A DNA stretch of 54,777 nt from an uncultured Christensenellaceae bacterium (GCA_910586675.1 CAJUJO010000007.1:1-54777); one strand, 5' to 3'. Numbered from the stretch's first letter, positions 7,246-16,684 are shown. The notes: a model not told the origin generated them from the sequence alone. Numbers and translations are program-made.

Positions 7246-9549
7246 ATGCACAAATGCCTGAACTGCGGAACGGAGTTCGAGGGCAACTTCTGCCCCGAGT
7301 GCGGCTCTCATTGGAGCGACGGAAAGAACTGCCGCCAATGCGGCAAGCTCCTCCCGAAGAGCGCGAAATTCTGCACCGAATGCGGGCATTCCTTCCTCGG
7401 CGAACTGCCGGCTGAAAACGCCCGCGCAGAAGACGAAAAAACCGCCGCGCCCGCAGCGCGGGAAATCGCCGCAGCGTCCGCGCCCGTCCAACCCGCGCAG
7501 CCGCTGCAAGAGAGTTACGCGCGCGCTCCCCTGTTGAATGCCGACCTTTTGCGCGCCGCCCACGGCGCGCTGCGCTACATACCCGCCGCTCTTCTCGCGC
7601 TGTTTGCGGTGCTCGCGCTCTGCTTTCTCGCAACGCCGCTCATCGGAGCAAACCTTTTTCTTTTGGGCGCAAAGGAAAGCGCGTACGAGGCGCTCTCCGA
7701 TACGTCGGTAAGCTTCCTGCACGGAAGCATTCGGACGGTAATCGTTTTTGCGTCGTTTGCTTTCCTCGCGGCGGCCGTTATGGGAATTGCGGCGCATAGA
7801 AACAAATGGACTGCGTTAAACTACGCCGATTTCGCCGCAGCACCCTTTTATCTTGCGATATTTTCCGCCGCCTGCGCGCTTATCGGAATCATCAATGCCG
7901 AAGACGGCGGAGCGGGAGTTCTGACTTCGGAGACCTGCCCCGTCCTGCTCATCGTGTTTTCCCTGCTGTTCGCGCTCTTTTCCGCCGGTGCGACGGTCGG
8001 AAGATATTTCCTCGGAAAATCGCCCGCGCTTGCCCAAGCGCGCGAGGAGTTGGAGATAAAGCGCGCCGCGCTCGTACCGCCGACTGCGCCCGAAACCGTT
8101 GAAAAGCCCAAGCGTTCCGCTCGGTCTTATCTTGACCCTATCAGAATGAAAGAACCTCAAATTATAAAAACGGCAAATAAATCCATTTACTTAAAGTCTT
8201 ATATCTTTTTAGAATGGATCTTGTGCTTATTGCTCTTTATGATGCCGCTAATATTTCTTTCTCCGACTCCGGTAATCGGTTTTTTGCCGACGACGGATTG
8301 GTTTCATGCACTTATTATTTTTGTTACGATTTTTTTAATTGTCCTTTACGGAACGGTATGCACTTACTTCTATCAAACGCGCTTTTACCGCTACAATCAC
8401 GTTACCGATTGGAACGCAAAAGAGCGCTCTTCTAATTTTTATAAAATTACCATTATCGTAAACCTCGTAATCGCCGCCGCACTATGGTCATGGATGTTTT
8501 TCCGCTCTCCCCCGACGATGATTATCATTTCATTGTTACCTTTCACTTTGACGCCTACCTGGGTCTCGATTTTTGCGCTCCGCTGCATAGGAAAGGTAAA
8601 CCGGTCGATTTACGGCGAACACAAACCCAAATTCTTCGATGCGGAAACCGCACAAATCGATTTTAAGGAAATAAACAGACCTTATCTCGAATGGCTGGAA
8701 AGGCAACAGAAATACGAAAAATTCCGCGTGGAAGAAGCGATATACCGCTATGAAATGCGGCGGTACGTTCAGGGAGAACCGTACGACAAAAAGCCGCCCC
8801 GCCTGTATTTTTCGCTCATGGCGAAAAAGATATCCCTTGCCGTCGGCGCGCTCGTCTTAGCCGTATTTATCGCCGTACCCTGCATCGTATATCCCATTAT
8901 CACGAACATGTTCCGCATTTCCGTCGTAAAGAAATACACGGTCGGACGCGCCGAATACTCGGTACAAAATATTTTGCCCGAACCGCACCAAAAGTCGGAA
9001 AATACCTGGAAATTTTACGACGACAACTGTCTGGCTCTCGTCCGCAGAATGGAAGAGAACAACAACAAGTTGGAAAATATTTCCGACCTCGAAGAGCTCG
9101 GCAAAATCATACAGGAAAACGAGAAACTGACGCAGGAGATGAACAAACTCACCTACCGTTATATGGAAATACAGTTTGCTAAAAAAGACGGTGATTCGGA
9201 ACAACTGTACGTCGTCCGGACGATGCTCGACACGCGCCGCTGCGACTCCGCAACGACGACCGTAAAAGCGGTCGATGCGGTAAAACTCGCCTGCAACAAG
9301 TTTGAATCGCACCCCGACGCAACGAATTTTTCGGACACGGTGGAAGACGTCATAAATTACACTTCCGTGGAAATTACCTACAAAGACGGAAGCTTCCAGA
9401 GTTATTACGTACCTGCTTCGGCATTCTTCGCCGTGGACTTTTTCAAAGCGGGCACGTACAAACTCAGCTGGTCAGACCGCTGGGGCGAATACGCCGCCGA
9501 TTTCACAGTGATAGGCGGATGGGACACCATACCGCCTGCCGCACAATAA
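7246..9549 (+). CDS. Double zinc-ribbon multi-pass membrane protein
   Basis: This 767-aa protein starts with two zinc-ribbon modules (CLNCGTEF…CPECG and CRQCGKLL…CTECG, residues 4-46), followed by an Ala/Pro-rich linker. A first membrane block of about four segments (about 105-265) and a second block (about 320-445) follow, then a further segment near 530-550. The C-terminal region (about 560-767) is probably extracytoplasmic and includes a short coiled-coil-like stretch (EENNNKLENISDLEELGKI). The first 300 codons are GC-rich, but from about 8150 to 8600 the DNA becomes clearly AT-richer, suggesting a composite origin. AAGGAG precedes the ATG. Function is unknown; the ribbons resemble those of many Firmicutes membrane proteins annotated only as zinc-ribbon domain proteins. 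Confidence 0.85.
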   Translation: MHKCLNCGTEFEGNFCPECGSHWSDGKNCRQCGKLLPKSAKFCTECGHSFLGELPAENARAEDEKTAAPAAREIAAASAPVQPAQPLQESYARAPLLNADLLRAAHGALRYIPAALLALFAVLALCFLATPLIGANLFLLGAKESAYEALSDTSVSFLHGSIRTVIVFASFAFLAAAVMGIAAHRNKWTALNYADFAAAPFYLAIFSAACALIGIINAEDGGAGVLTSETCPVLLIVFSLLFALFSAGATVGRYFLGKSPALAQAREELEIKRAALVPPTAPETVEKPKRSARSYLDPIRMKEPQIIKTANKSIYLKSYIFLEWILCLLLFMMPLIFLSPTPVIGFLPTTDWFHALIIFVTIFLIVLYGTVCTYFYQTRFYRYNHVTDWNAKERSSNFYKITIIVNLVIAAALWSWMFFRSPPTMIIISLLPFTLTPTWVSIFALRCIGKVNRSIYGEHKPKFFDAETAQIDFKEINRPYLEWLERQQKYEKFRVEEAIYRYEMRRYVQGEPYDKKPPRLYFSLMAKKISLAVGALVLAVFIAVPCIVYPIITNMFRISVVKKYTVGRAEYSVQNILPEPHQKSENTWKFYDDNCLALVRRMEENNNKLENISDLEELGKIIQENEKLTQEMNKLTYRYMEIQFAKKDGDSEQLYVVRTMLDTRRCDSATTTVKAVDAVKLACNKFESHPDATNFSDTVEDVINYTSVEITYKDGSFQSYYVPASAFFAVDFFKAGTYKLSWSDRWGEYAADFTVIGGWDTIPPAAQ

Positions 9550-9564
9550 TTTAATTCCGCACGC

Positions 9565-9604
9565 ATCGAAAAACCGCCCCTCTGCCTTCTACAGAGGGGC
9601 GGTT
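9565..9604 (-). terminator. Terminator of the surface GH43 gene
   Basis: A 13-bp stem (9572-9584 with 9592-9604) is followed on the minus strand by TTTTTCG. It lies between two converging genes, but only the minus side has a proper T-run. Confidence 0.8.
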
Positions 9605-9615
9605 AACCGTTCATT

Positions 9616-12216
9616 TTAATACGCGCGATACAATGCCTGCGCCTGAGAAGAATTAACCGCGTCGGATATAATCAAATCGCGCGCGGTAATACCTGCGCCG
9701 AACGTAAGCCCGACGGCTTTGATTTCGCCGAACAGCCTGTTTACGTAATCCTTTACCGTTGTCGTTACCCAAATATTGTCCTTTACCATGCCCGAGGTCG
9801 TCTGATAATACGCGACGCGCACGCCGTTTTTATAGTAGTCGACCGAACCGTCTGTATTAAACGAAACGGTAACGTAGCAAGCTCCGCCCGTAAACGAAGA
9901 AGGTGAACCGCCGTTCTCCCACGTGCCGTTGGGATAGGCGTTCATCCCCTTCATATCCCCCGTGGAATAGTATGCTTCGAGGTTGGGAAGGTGCACGGTA
10001 TAAATGCCCGTACGCTCCGCCGAGCCCGTTGTAACCGTAGCGGAATTCCAGTCGCCCGCCGCGCTTTCCAGCCGGAAGGACACGGCAAGCCCCTTGGCAG
10101 CGGGGTCAAACGCTTCCGTTTTGGTATTCGAAGCATCACCGTATACCGTTTTGAGGACGTTGACGCCGCTCACCGCGATGTCCGAATCGGTTACGGCATG
10201 ATTCGCCCACAGGCTGCGTCCGCCGTCCGACACCGCCGTAAAGCAGAGCATTGCGCCGCCGTACGTGCTCCACGCGGGCGCGATTACCCCCTTATACGTT
10301 GCGCCGTCCAAAGTAATTTCTATTCCGCAGTCGCCCGTAATGTTCCACGAACCAACATTTTGCGAGCGTTTGAGAACGGCGCCGCCCGCAGAAAGCGTAT
10401 AGCGCGCGGAAGAAGCGAACGCTTCGCTGTTGCCTTCCGTATGCACAATGATATCGTACCTGCCCGCGAGATCGCTTTCCGTAACCTTACCGAGCGATTC
10501 GCCCGCATAGCGGTTGGGCGACATGACGGGCCAACCGTCCGCATTAAAAAAGAGTTGATTGACCTGCATGTTATGCGCAGTGCCGACGCCCGTTCCCGCC
10601 TCGTCCATATATCGCGTGTGATACACGACGAAATATTTTCCGTCCGCTTTGACGACGGAGTTGTGCCCCATCGCGGCGTATCCCGCATGATCTTCCGCAA
10701 ACTTATAATTGCCCGCTATCTTGTTGCCGCCGCCGTAATTTTCCGCAACGTTTTTTCCCGTAATATCGGTATACGGTCCGTCGGGATTCTTACTCCGCGC
10801 GACGCGCATATTATAGTCCTTAAACAAACTGCCGTCGCTCGCCATGAGGTAGTAATAATCGGTCTGTTCGTTATAGAAGATAAACGGACCTTCCGCCCCC
10901 GTCGAAGCACCCTTCCAGAGCAGCTTTCCGTAATCGTGCACGCCGTTTTGCAGCGGCAAGCCCGTATTCGGGTCGAGTTCTTTAATGTAAATTCCCGCAA
11001 AGAAGGAACCGTACACCATCCACAGCCCGCCCTCCTTATCGTAGAAGAGCTCGGGGTCGATGCAGTTGGGGTTGCTTGAACCGTTTTCGCTCCAAACGAT
11101 GATTTCCTCATTCGCGTAAGGGCCCGTAACGCTGTCGGAAGAAACTCTGCCGATCACGGATTTATTGGAACCGAACCCCGAAGTCAGCGAATAATACATA
11201 TAGTATTTATTGCCGATTTTCTGCACGTCGGGCGCCCAGGTATTTTCGCTCCCGCCGACGATCTCGTTCGCCTTCGTAAGAATGCTTCTGAAATTCGCCG
11301 TGCCGTAAATCTTTTCCGCCTGCCCGTCGGAAGCTACTTGCTGCCAATGGATGAGGTCGGGCGAGGAAGCGACGGCAAAGTGCGAGCCGAAAGCGTAATA
11401 TTTGCCCGTCGCCTCGTCGTAAAATGCGGAAGGGTCGTGCACGGCAACGCCGCTTCCGTAATTCGGATTTGCGGGAAGAACATATTTCCCCGGCGCGGGC
11501 GGTTCTTCGGGCTTTTCCTCGGGCGGGTCGACGGGGGGCTCCGTCTTTTCCGTAACGGTAACGGTATGCGTATTGCTTCCCTTATTTCCCGCTTGGTCGT
11601 ACGCTTCCGCCTTTATCAGATATTTACCCCCCTCCGAAGGCGTAAAAATCTTTTTTTCCGCATCGTAAACGGAGGCGGTAACGTCGTTTCCGTCCTCGTC
11701 CGTAATCGTAATATCAACGCGCACAACGCCGACGTTATCCGTCGCCGTGTACTTGACTTCTATCGGCTTCTCCGCTTCCGCCGTTTCCGCCATATCGAAG
11801 GTTACGACGGGATGTTCCTCGTCGCGCACGGAATCAACCGTACCCGCCTGCACGGTATGCGTATTGCTTCCCTTATTCCCCGCTGCGTCGTACGCTTCCA
11901 CCGTGATAAGATACTTCCCGGCAGACGGCGGCGTAAAAATATTTTGTTCCGCGTCGAAAACCGTTGCCGTAACGTCGTTCCCGTCTTCGTCGGTAATCTT
12001 CACCGCAACGCGCGTAACGCCTACGTTATCCGCCGCCGTGAATTTTACCTCAAACGGCTGCCCGACGACGGCGCTTTCGGCCATCCGAACGGTTACGGAG
12101 GGGGTCTCCGTATCGGCCGACGGGCGAAGCCCCAGCACCAGCCCCAAAACAAGCCCCGCCGCCAAAAGCACGCAGACGGCGGCAATCCGGAATTTTTTAC
12201 TCTTTAACAGTTTCAA
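9616..12216 (-). CDS. Surface-anchored GH43 arabinanase-like glycoside hydrolase with two Ig-like repeats
   Basis: This 866-aa enzyme has an N-terminal signal anchor (about 10-31) and two Ig-like repeats (about 38-122 and 136-220) that share long identical stretches. A Pro/Glu-rich linker (222-242) leads to a five-bladed propeller GH43 domain (about 245-570), then a C-terminal beta-sandwich region (to 866). The GH43 triad is visible: Asp261 in VHDPSAFYD, Asp387 in CIDPEL and Glu442 in AEGPF. The overall match is to endo-1,5-alpha-L-arabinanase-type GH43 enzymes, but subfamily and substrate are inferred. The start codon is TTG, preceded by AGGGGG at an 8-nt spacing. It diverges from the pyruvate oxidoreductase gene. 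Confidence 0.9.
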   Translation of the reverse strand: MKLLKSKKFRIAAVCVLLAAGLVLGLVLGLRPSADTETPSVTVRMAESAVVGQPFEVKFTAADNVGVTRVAVKITDEDGNDVTATVFDAEQNIFTPPSAGKYLITVEAYDAAGNKGSNTHTVQAGTVDSVRDEEHPVVTFDMAETAEAEKPIEVKYTATDNVGVVRVDITITDEDGNDVTASVYDAEKKIFTPSEGGKYLIKAEAYDQAGNKGSNTHTVTVTEKTEPPVDPPEEKPEEPPAPGKYVLPANPNYGSGVAVHDPSAFYDEATGKYYAFGSHFAVASSPDLIHWQQVASDGQAEKIYGTANFRSILTKANEIVGGSENTWAPDVQKIGNKYYMYYSLTSGFGSNKSVIGRVSSDSVTGPYANEEIIVWSENGSSNPNCIDPELFYDKEGGLWMVYGSFFAGIYIKELDPNTGLPLQNGVHDYGKLLWKGASTGAEGPFIFYNEQTDYYYLMASDGSLFKDYNMRVARSKNPDGPYTDITGKNVAENYGGGNKIAGNYKFAEDHAGYAAMGHNSVVKADGKYFVVYHTRYMDEAGTGVGTAHNMQVNQLFFNADGWPVMSPNRYAGESLGKVTESDLAGRYDIIVHTEGNSEAFASSARYTLSAGGAVLKRSQNVGSWNITGDCGIEITLDGATYKGVIAPAWSTYGGAMLCFTAVSDGGRSLWANHAVTDSDIAVSGVNVLKTVYGDASNTKTEAFDPAAKGLAVSFRLESAAGDWNSATVTTGSAERTGIYTVHLPNLEAYYSTGDMKGMNAYPNGTWENGGSPSSFTGGACYVTVSFNTDGSVDYYKNGVRVAYYQTTSGMVKDNIWVTTTVKDYVNRLFGEIKAVGLTFGAGITARDLIISDAVNSSQAQALYRAY
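11557..12105 (-). repeat. Tandem Ig-like module duplication inside the GH43 gene
   Basis: Two ~255-bp coding units (about 11851-12105 and 11557-11811) encode near-copies that share ITDEDGNDVTA, FTP and AGNKGSNTHTV. DNA similarity is high as well, for example around the shared stretch near 11565 and 11855. This points to a fairly recent duplication. Confidence 0.8.
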
Positions 12217-12238
12217 TTGCGTTTCCCCCTATGCGTCC

Positions 12239-12267
12239 AGTATAATACTGCAAACCCGAAAAATCAA
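12239..12267 (-). promoter_or_regulatory. Promoter of the surface GH43 gene
   Basis: Minus-strand TTGATT (12262-12267), 17-bp spacer, TATACT (12239-12244). No obvious operator is seen around it. Confidence 0.7.
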
Positions 12268-12329
12268 TAGAGTAATTTAATTTTGCCATACCGGAGGATG
12301 ACGTTTTTTTAATTTTTTTTGTTACCCTG

Positions 12330-12358
12330 TTGACTTCGCGTGAAAAAACATATATAAT
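12330..12358 (+). promoter_or_regulatory. Promoter of pyruvate:ferredoxin oxidoreductase
   Basis: TTGACT (12330-12335), 17-bp spacer, TATAAT (12353-12358). The leader to the ATG is about 70 nt. Confidence 0.8.
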
Positions 12359-12434
12359 AGTACAGGTGCGGACAAGCACAGCTTTTCCGCGCGCAAAAAA
12401 TAAGTTAATTTATATTTTTATGGAGGTTTCTTTG

Positions 12435-15400
12435 ATGACTAAGATGACTATCGACGGCAACACCGCCGCCTCGCACGTCGCTTACGCGTTCTCGGAAGTG
12501 GCTGCCATCTACCCCATCACCCCTTCGTCCCCGATGGCGGAATCCGCCGACGAATGGGCTACCCAAGGCAGAGTAAACATGTGGGGGCAGAAGCTCCGCA
12601 TTGCGGAAATGCAGTCGGAAGGCGGCGCGGCGGGCGCGGTGCACGGCTCCCTCTCGGCGGGCGCGCTTACGACGACGTACACCGCTTCGCAGGGATTGCT
12701 CCTTATGATTCCCAATATGTATAAAATCTCGGGCGAGCTGCTGCCCATGGTCATGCACGTTTCGGCGCGCGCGATCGCGGCGCATTCCCTCAATATCTTC
12801 GGCGACCATGCCGACGTCATGGCATGCCGCCAGACGGGCTTTGCGATGATCGCGGGCTGCTCCGTTCAGGAAGTCATGGATCTTTCGCTCGTCGCGCACC
12901 TTTCCACGCTGCGCGCCCGCGTGCCCTTCATCAACTTCTTCGACGGCTTCAGAACCTCCCACGAAGTGAGTAAGATCGACGTTATCTCTTACGAGGAAAT
13001 GAAAGCCATCTTCGATAAGAAGGGGCTTGCAAAAGACGTAGCCGAATTCAAGGCGCGCGCGCTCAACCCCGAACACCCCGTTCAGAAAGGTACGGCGCAG
13101 AACAGCGACACCTACTTCCAGAACAGGGAGACGGCGAACAGCTACTACAACGCCACCCCCGCTATCGTTCAGGAAATGATGGACGAAGTTTCCGCGCTCA
13201 CGGGCAGAAAATATCACCTGTTCGACTACGTAGGCGCACCCGACGCGAAGGAAGTTATCGTCATTATGGGTTCGGGCGCGGAGACGGTGGAAGAGTCCAT
13301 CAACAAGCTCAACGCGCAGGGCAAGAAGTACGGTCTTATCAAAGTCCGCCTTTACCGCCCGTTCGTAACCGACGCGTTTATCGCGGCTATCCCCAAGAGC
13401 TGTAAAAAAATCGCCGTTCTCGACAGGACGAAGGAACCCGGCTCCCTCGGCGAGCCCCTCTACCTCGATGTGTGCACGGCTCTGCTCGAAAAGGGCATGA
13501 AGAATATCGACGTCGTAGGCGGCAGATACGGCTTGGGTTCCAAGGAATTCAACCCCTCGATGGTGCTTTCCGTCTATAAGAACCTCGAAAGCAAGGCGCC
13601 CAAGAACCACTTCACCGTGGGTATCTACGAGGACGTTACCAATACCTCGCTCGACTTCTCGGAAAAATTCGACGCGGCGCCCGCAGGCTCCACCTCGTGC
13701 AAGTTCTACGGGCTCGGTTCGGACGGCACTGTCGGCGCGAACAAGAACTCCATTAAAATCATCGGCGACCATACCGACATGTACGCGCAGGCGTATTTCT
13801 TCTACGACAGCAAGAAGTCGGGCGGCATCACCGTTTCCCATTTGCGCTTCGGCAAAACGCCCATTCAGAGCGAATACCTCATCGACGCGGCGGACTTCAT
13901 TGCCTGCCACAACCCTTCCTATATCATCCGCTACGACATGGTGAGCGATTTGAAGGAAGGCGGCGCATTCCTTTTGAACGCGCCCTGGACGACGGCGGAA
14001 GAGCTGGAAAAGAATCTGCCCGCAAAGGTCAAAAACGCGCTTGCAAAGAAGAAGGCGCGCCTGTACGTAATCGACGCCATTTCCATCGCGGCGAAGCTGG
14101 GCTTGCGCGGCAGAACGAATACCATTCTGCAATCGGCGTTCTTCCTCATCAACGAGCAGATTATGCCGTATTCCGAAGCGGTCGAGCTCATGAAAAAGAT
14201 GGCGTACAAGTCCTTCGCAAGAAAGGGCGACGCCGTCGTTCAAATGAACTACAACGCAATCGACTCGGCGAAGGAACACCTCGTGAAAATCGACATCCCC
14301 GCTTCCTGGGCAACGACGACGGAAGGCGCGGATATGATTTCCCTTGCCGACAACGAATACTTCAAGAACGTCGTCGCGCCCATTCTCGCCTTAGAAGGCG
14401 ATAAGCTCCCCTCCTCCGCGTTCAACGCCGACGGTTCCGTTCCCACGGGCACGACCAAGTACGAAAAGCGCGGCGTCGCCGTGATGGTTCCCAAGTGGCT
14501 CAAGGAAAACTGCATTCAGTGCAACCAGTGCGCGTTCGTATGCCCGCACGCCTGCATCCGCCCCGCGCTCGTCAAGAGCGGCGAAAGCAAGCCGATGTCC
14601 TTTGAAACCAAACCCGCGACGGGCGTTCCCGGTTACGAATTCAAGATTCAGGTTTCCCCGCTCGACTGTATGGGTTGCGGCGTGTGCGCGGAAGTCTGCC
14701 CCGGCATGAAGGGCAGCAAGGCGCTGGAAATGGTACCGTTTGCCGACCTCGAAGAAAAGGAAGCGAAGAATTGGAATTATGCGGTAGACCTCCCCGAAGT
14801 CGATTTGAAGGACGTGAAGATGGCGGACGTGAAGAAATCGCAGTTCACCCCTTCCCTCTTCGAATTCTCGGGCGCGTGCGCGGGCTGCGGAGAAACGCCT
14901 TACGTGAAAGTAGTAACCCAGCTGTTCGGCGACAGAATGATCGTCGCAAACGCGACGGGCTGCTCCTCCATCTACGGCGGCTCCTCCCCTACCTGCCCTT
15001 ACACGACCAACAAGCAGGGGCACGGTCCCGCTTGGGCGAACTCCCTGTTCGAGGACAACGCCGAATTCGGCTACGGCATGCAGCTCGCTTACAAGGCGAG
15101 AAGAGCGGCGCTCAAAGATAAGGTCGAAAAGCTCGCCGAGCTGTGGAAGGACTGGGCGGAAGGCAAAGCCGCATGCGAGAGCTGGATTGCAAACATCGAC
15201 GACGCTGAAGAAAGCAAAGCCGCGGCTTGCGAACTTCTGAAACGCATTGAAGAATGCAAGGATTGCGGCTGCGAATGCGACGCGCTCGAAAAGGAAATTT
15301 ATGCGGAAAAAGACTGCCTCGTCAAAAAATCCTTCTGGATCATCGGCGGCGACGGCTGGGCTTACGACATCGGTTACGGCGGTCTCGACCACGTGCTTGC

Positions 15401-15971
15401 TTCGGGCGAAGACGTGAACGTGCTCGTCCTCGATACCGAGGTTTACTCCAACACGGGCGGTCAGGCAAGTAAGTCCACCCCCATCGGCGCGGTTGCGAAG
15501 TTCGCTTCGGGCGGCAAGCGCGTGAAGAAGAAGGATCTGGGCATGATCGCGGCAAGCTACGGCTACGTCTACGTGGCGCAGTGCTCCATGGGCGCGGACA
15601 AGGCGCAGCTCGTAAAAGCGCTCAAAGAAGCGGAAAGCTATCACGGACCTTCCCTCATCATCTGCTACGCACCCTGCATCAACCACGGCATCAACATGAC
15701 CAAATCGCAGGCGGAAGAAAAATCCGCGGTCGATTGCGGTTACTGGCATTTGTACCGCTACAATCCCACGCTGGCGGAAAAGGGAGAAAACCCCTTCACG
15801 CTCGACAGCAAGGATCCCACGGGCGATTATCAGGCGTTCATCCTCGGCGAGACGCGCTACGCTTCGCTGAAAAAGACGCAGCCCGAGGTCGCGGAAGAGC
15901 TGTTCAAAAAGACGGAGGAAAGCTCCAAACAGCGCCTTGCCGGATATAAGAAGATGGCGGGAAAAGAGTAA
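12435..15971 (+). CDS. nifJ: Pyruvate:ferredoxin (flavodoxin) oxidoreductase
   Basis: This single-chain enzyme (1178 aa) oxidises pyruvate with CoA to acetyl-CoA, CO2 and reduced ferredoxin. The N-terminal pyrimidine-binding domain begins with the typical VAYAFSEVAAIYPITPSSPMAE region. Two 4Fe-4S motifs appear, CIQCNQCAFVCPHAC from residue 693 and CMGCGVCAEVCPG from residue 745. The thiamine-diphosphate domain contains CAGCGET and GDGWAYDIGYGG (about 970). A cysteine-rich acidic insert (about 900-960) precedes that last motif, as in other NifJ-type enzymes. The start was chosen at 12435, where GGAGG lies 8 nt upstream; earlier in-frame ATGs fall in the promoter/leader. The gene is monocistronic. 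Confidence 0.97.
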   Translation: MTKMTIDGNTAASHVAYAFSEVAAIYPITPSSPMAESADEWATQGRVNMWGQKLRIAEMQSEGGAAGAVHGSLSAGALTTTYTASQGLLLMIPNMYKISGELLPMVMHVSARAIAAHSLNIFGDHADVMACRQTGFAMIAGCSVQEVMDLSLVAHLSTLRARVPFINFFDGFRTSHEVSKIDVISYEEMKAIFDKKGLAKDVAEFKARALNPEHPVQKGTAQNSDTYFQNRETANSYYNATPAIVQEMMDEVSALTGRKYHLFDYVGAPDAKEVIVIMGSGAETVEESINKLNAQGKKYGLIKVRLYRPFVTDAFIAAIPKSCKKIAVLDRTKEPGSLGEPLYLDVCTALLEKGMKNIDVVGGRYGLGSKEFNPSMVLSVYKNLESKAPKNHFTVGIYEDVTNTSLDFSEKFDAAPAGSTSCKFYGLGSDGTVGANKNSIKIIGDHTDMYAQAYFFYDSKKSGGITVSHLRFGKTPIQSEYLIDAADFIACHNPSYIIRYDMVSDLKEGGAFLLNAPWTTAEELEKNLPAKVKNALAKKKARLYVIDAISIAAKLGLRGRTNTILQSAFFLINEQIMPYSEAVELMKKMAYKSFARKGDAVVQMNYNAIDSAKEHLVKIDIPASWATTTEGADMISLADNEYFKNVVAPILALEGDKLPSSAFNADGSVPTGTTKYEKRGVAVMVPKWLKENCIQCNQCAFVCPHACIRPALVKSGESKPMSFETKPATGVPGYEFKIQVSPLDCMGCGVCAEVCPGMKGSKALEMVPFADLEEKEAKNWNYAVDLPEVDLKDVKMADVKKSQFTPSLFEFSGACAGCGETPYVKVVTQLFGDRMIVANATGCSSIYGGSSPTCPYTTNKQGHGPAWANSLFEDNAEFGYGMQLAYKARRAALKDKVEKLAELWKDWAEGKAACESWIANIDDAEESKAAACELLKRIEECKDCGCECDALEKEIYAEKDCLVKKSFWIIGGDGWAYDIGYGGLDHVLASGEDVNVLVLDTEVYSNTGGQASKSTPIGAVAKFASGGKRVKKKDLGMIAASYGYVYVAQCSMGADKAQLVKALKEAESYHGPSLIICYAPCINHGINMTKSQAEEKSAVDCGYWHLYRYNPTLAEKGENPFTLDSKDPTGDYQAFILGETRYASLKKTQPEVAEELFKKTEESSKQRLAGYKKMAGKE

Positions 15972-16045
15972 ACGCGTGGCGAGCATGACGATTGCGCGCA
16001 AGCCCCTTCAAACACTCCGCTTCGACAAGGCATTATTTTAAGATC

Positions 16046-16080
16046 AAACGAGGAAAGGTTTTACCTTTCCTCGTTTTTTA
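16046..16080 (+). terminator. Terminator of pyruvate:ferredoxin oxidoreductase
   Basis: A 12-bp stem (16047-16058 with 16064-16075) is followed by TTTTA. It overlaps the end of the convergent small gene. Confidence 0.85.
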
Positions 16081-16333
16081 ATGATACCGGCAATGTTGCC
16101 GTTTCCAATTCTTCACAATCTATGATACATTCAACCAATAAATCCAAACAATCGTCGTAATCCTCTATCATAGGCATATACGATAAACTTTTCAGTTTTT
16201 TCGTTAATTCCTCGCAACGACGCTCCGCCAATAAATAATTTTTTTGACCTTCATTATCCAACATTTCCCAGCGTCTCGCTATTTCATAAAGAATTGCTTT
16301 GCATTTTTATACCACTTCAGCTAACGTTGTCAT
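16061..16333 (-). pseudogene. Small gene interrupted by an in-frame TAA
   Basis: An ATG at 16333 with GGGAGAAG upstream opens MTTLAEVV, then an ochre codon (16307-16309), and the same frame continues for 81 codons (KCKAILYEIARRWEML…) to the stop at 16061. The remaining open part (16061-16264, 67 codons from its first ATG) has no convincing ribosome binding site. The product would be a helical, charged ~90-aa protein of unknown function. It diverges from the XRE regulator at 16417, an arrangement like the DUF6809/XRE pair at 38.5 kb. It could be a nonsense mutation, a consensus error, or a shorter functional gene starting inside. Confidence 0.5.
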
Positions 16334-16360
16334 TTTCTTCTCCCGATTATACATATTATA

Positions 16361-16407
16361 GTTAAATGAAATTGAACCGTTAATTAAAATCAGTTAAATT
16401 TTGTTAA
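16361..16407. promoter_or_regulatory. Cluster of four GTTAA sites in the divergent intergenic region
   Basis: GTTAA occurs at 16361, 16379, 16393 and 16403. The sites overlap a plausible promoter for the XRE gene (TTGAAC 16372-16377, 17 bp, TAAATT 16395-16400). They could be half-sites for autoregulation. Confidence 0.35.
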
Positions 16408-16416
16408 ACTTTTCAT

Positions 16417-16641
16417 ATGGAAAAAGAAAAATTACTCTCAATTTTTCCCGAACGGTTAAGGGAAGCCGTAACGATGAGCGGCATATCCTATCGGGAGTTG
16501 GCGGATAAATTGGGCGTTAATAAATCCACGGTATCTATGTATCTGCACGGAAAAGCCCTGCCTTCGCTGGAAATCATCGTTTCCGTTGCGGAAATAACCG
16601 ACGTCTCGCTCGACTTCCTCACCGGCAGAAAAGAACTGTAA
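16417..16641 (+). CDS. XRE-family helix-turn-helix regulator
   Basis: This 74-aa protein is a single HTH_3 domain. The motif YRELADKLGVNKSTVSMYLHG (about 26-46) is the recognition unit, and a C-terminal LDFLTGRKEL resembles the end of many minimal Cro/CI-like repressors. The ATG has no Shine-Dalgarno sequence and the expected transcript leader is only about 10 nt. It diverges from the interrupted small gene and probably controls the shared intergenic region. It is followed immediately by a strong terminator. Confidence 0.9.
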   Translation: MEKEKLLSIFPERLREAVTMSGISYRELADKLGVNKSTVSMYLHGKALPSLEIIVSVAEITDVSLDFLTGRKEL

Positions 16642-16680
16642 AAAAATCCCCCTGCGGAATGTTCCGCAGGGGGATTTTGT
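16640..16680. terminator. Bidirectional terminator
   Basis: A perfect 14-bp stem (16646-16659 with 16662-16675) is flanked by an A-run on the left and TTTTG on the right. It serves the XRE gene and the converging DUF1858 gene. Confidence 0.85.
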
Positions 16681-16684
16681 ACCC

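Noticed and set aside
7122..7415. A 97-codon frame starting in the loop of the leader hairpin
   Set aside because: It overlaps the start of the zinc-ribbon gene in another frame, has no ribosome binding site and runs through the terminator; not a plausible leader peptide.
12405..14279. A 624-codon open frame antisense to the pyruvate oxidoreductase gene
   Set aside because: It lies wholly opposite a certain gene, has no ribosome binding site and a shadow-like Arg/Val/Phe-rich composition; strong GC3 bias creates such frames.
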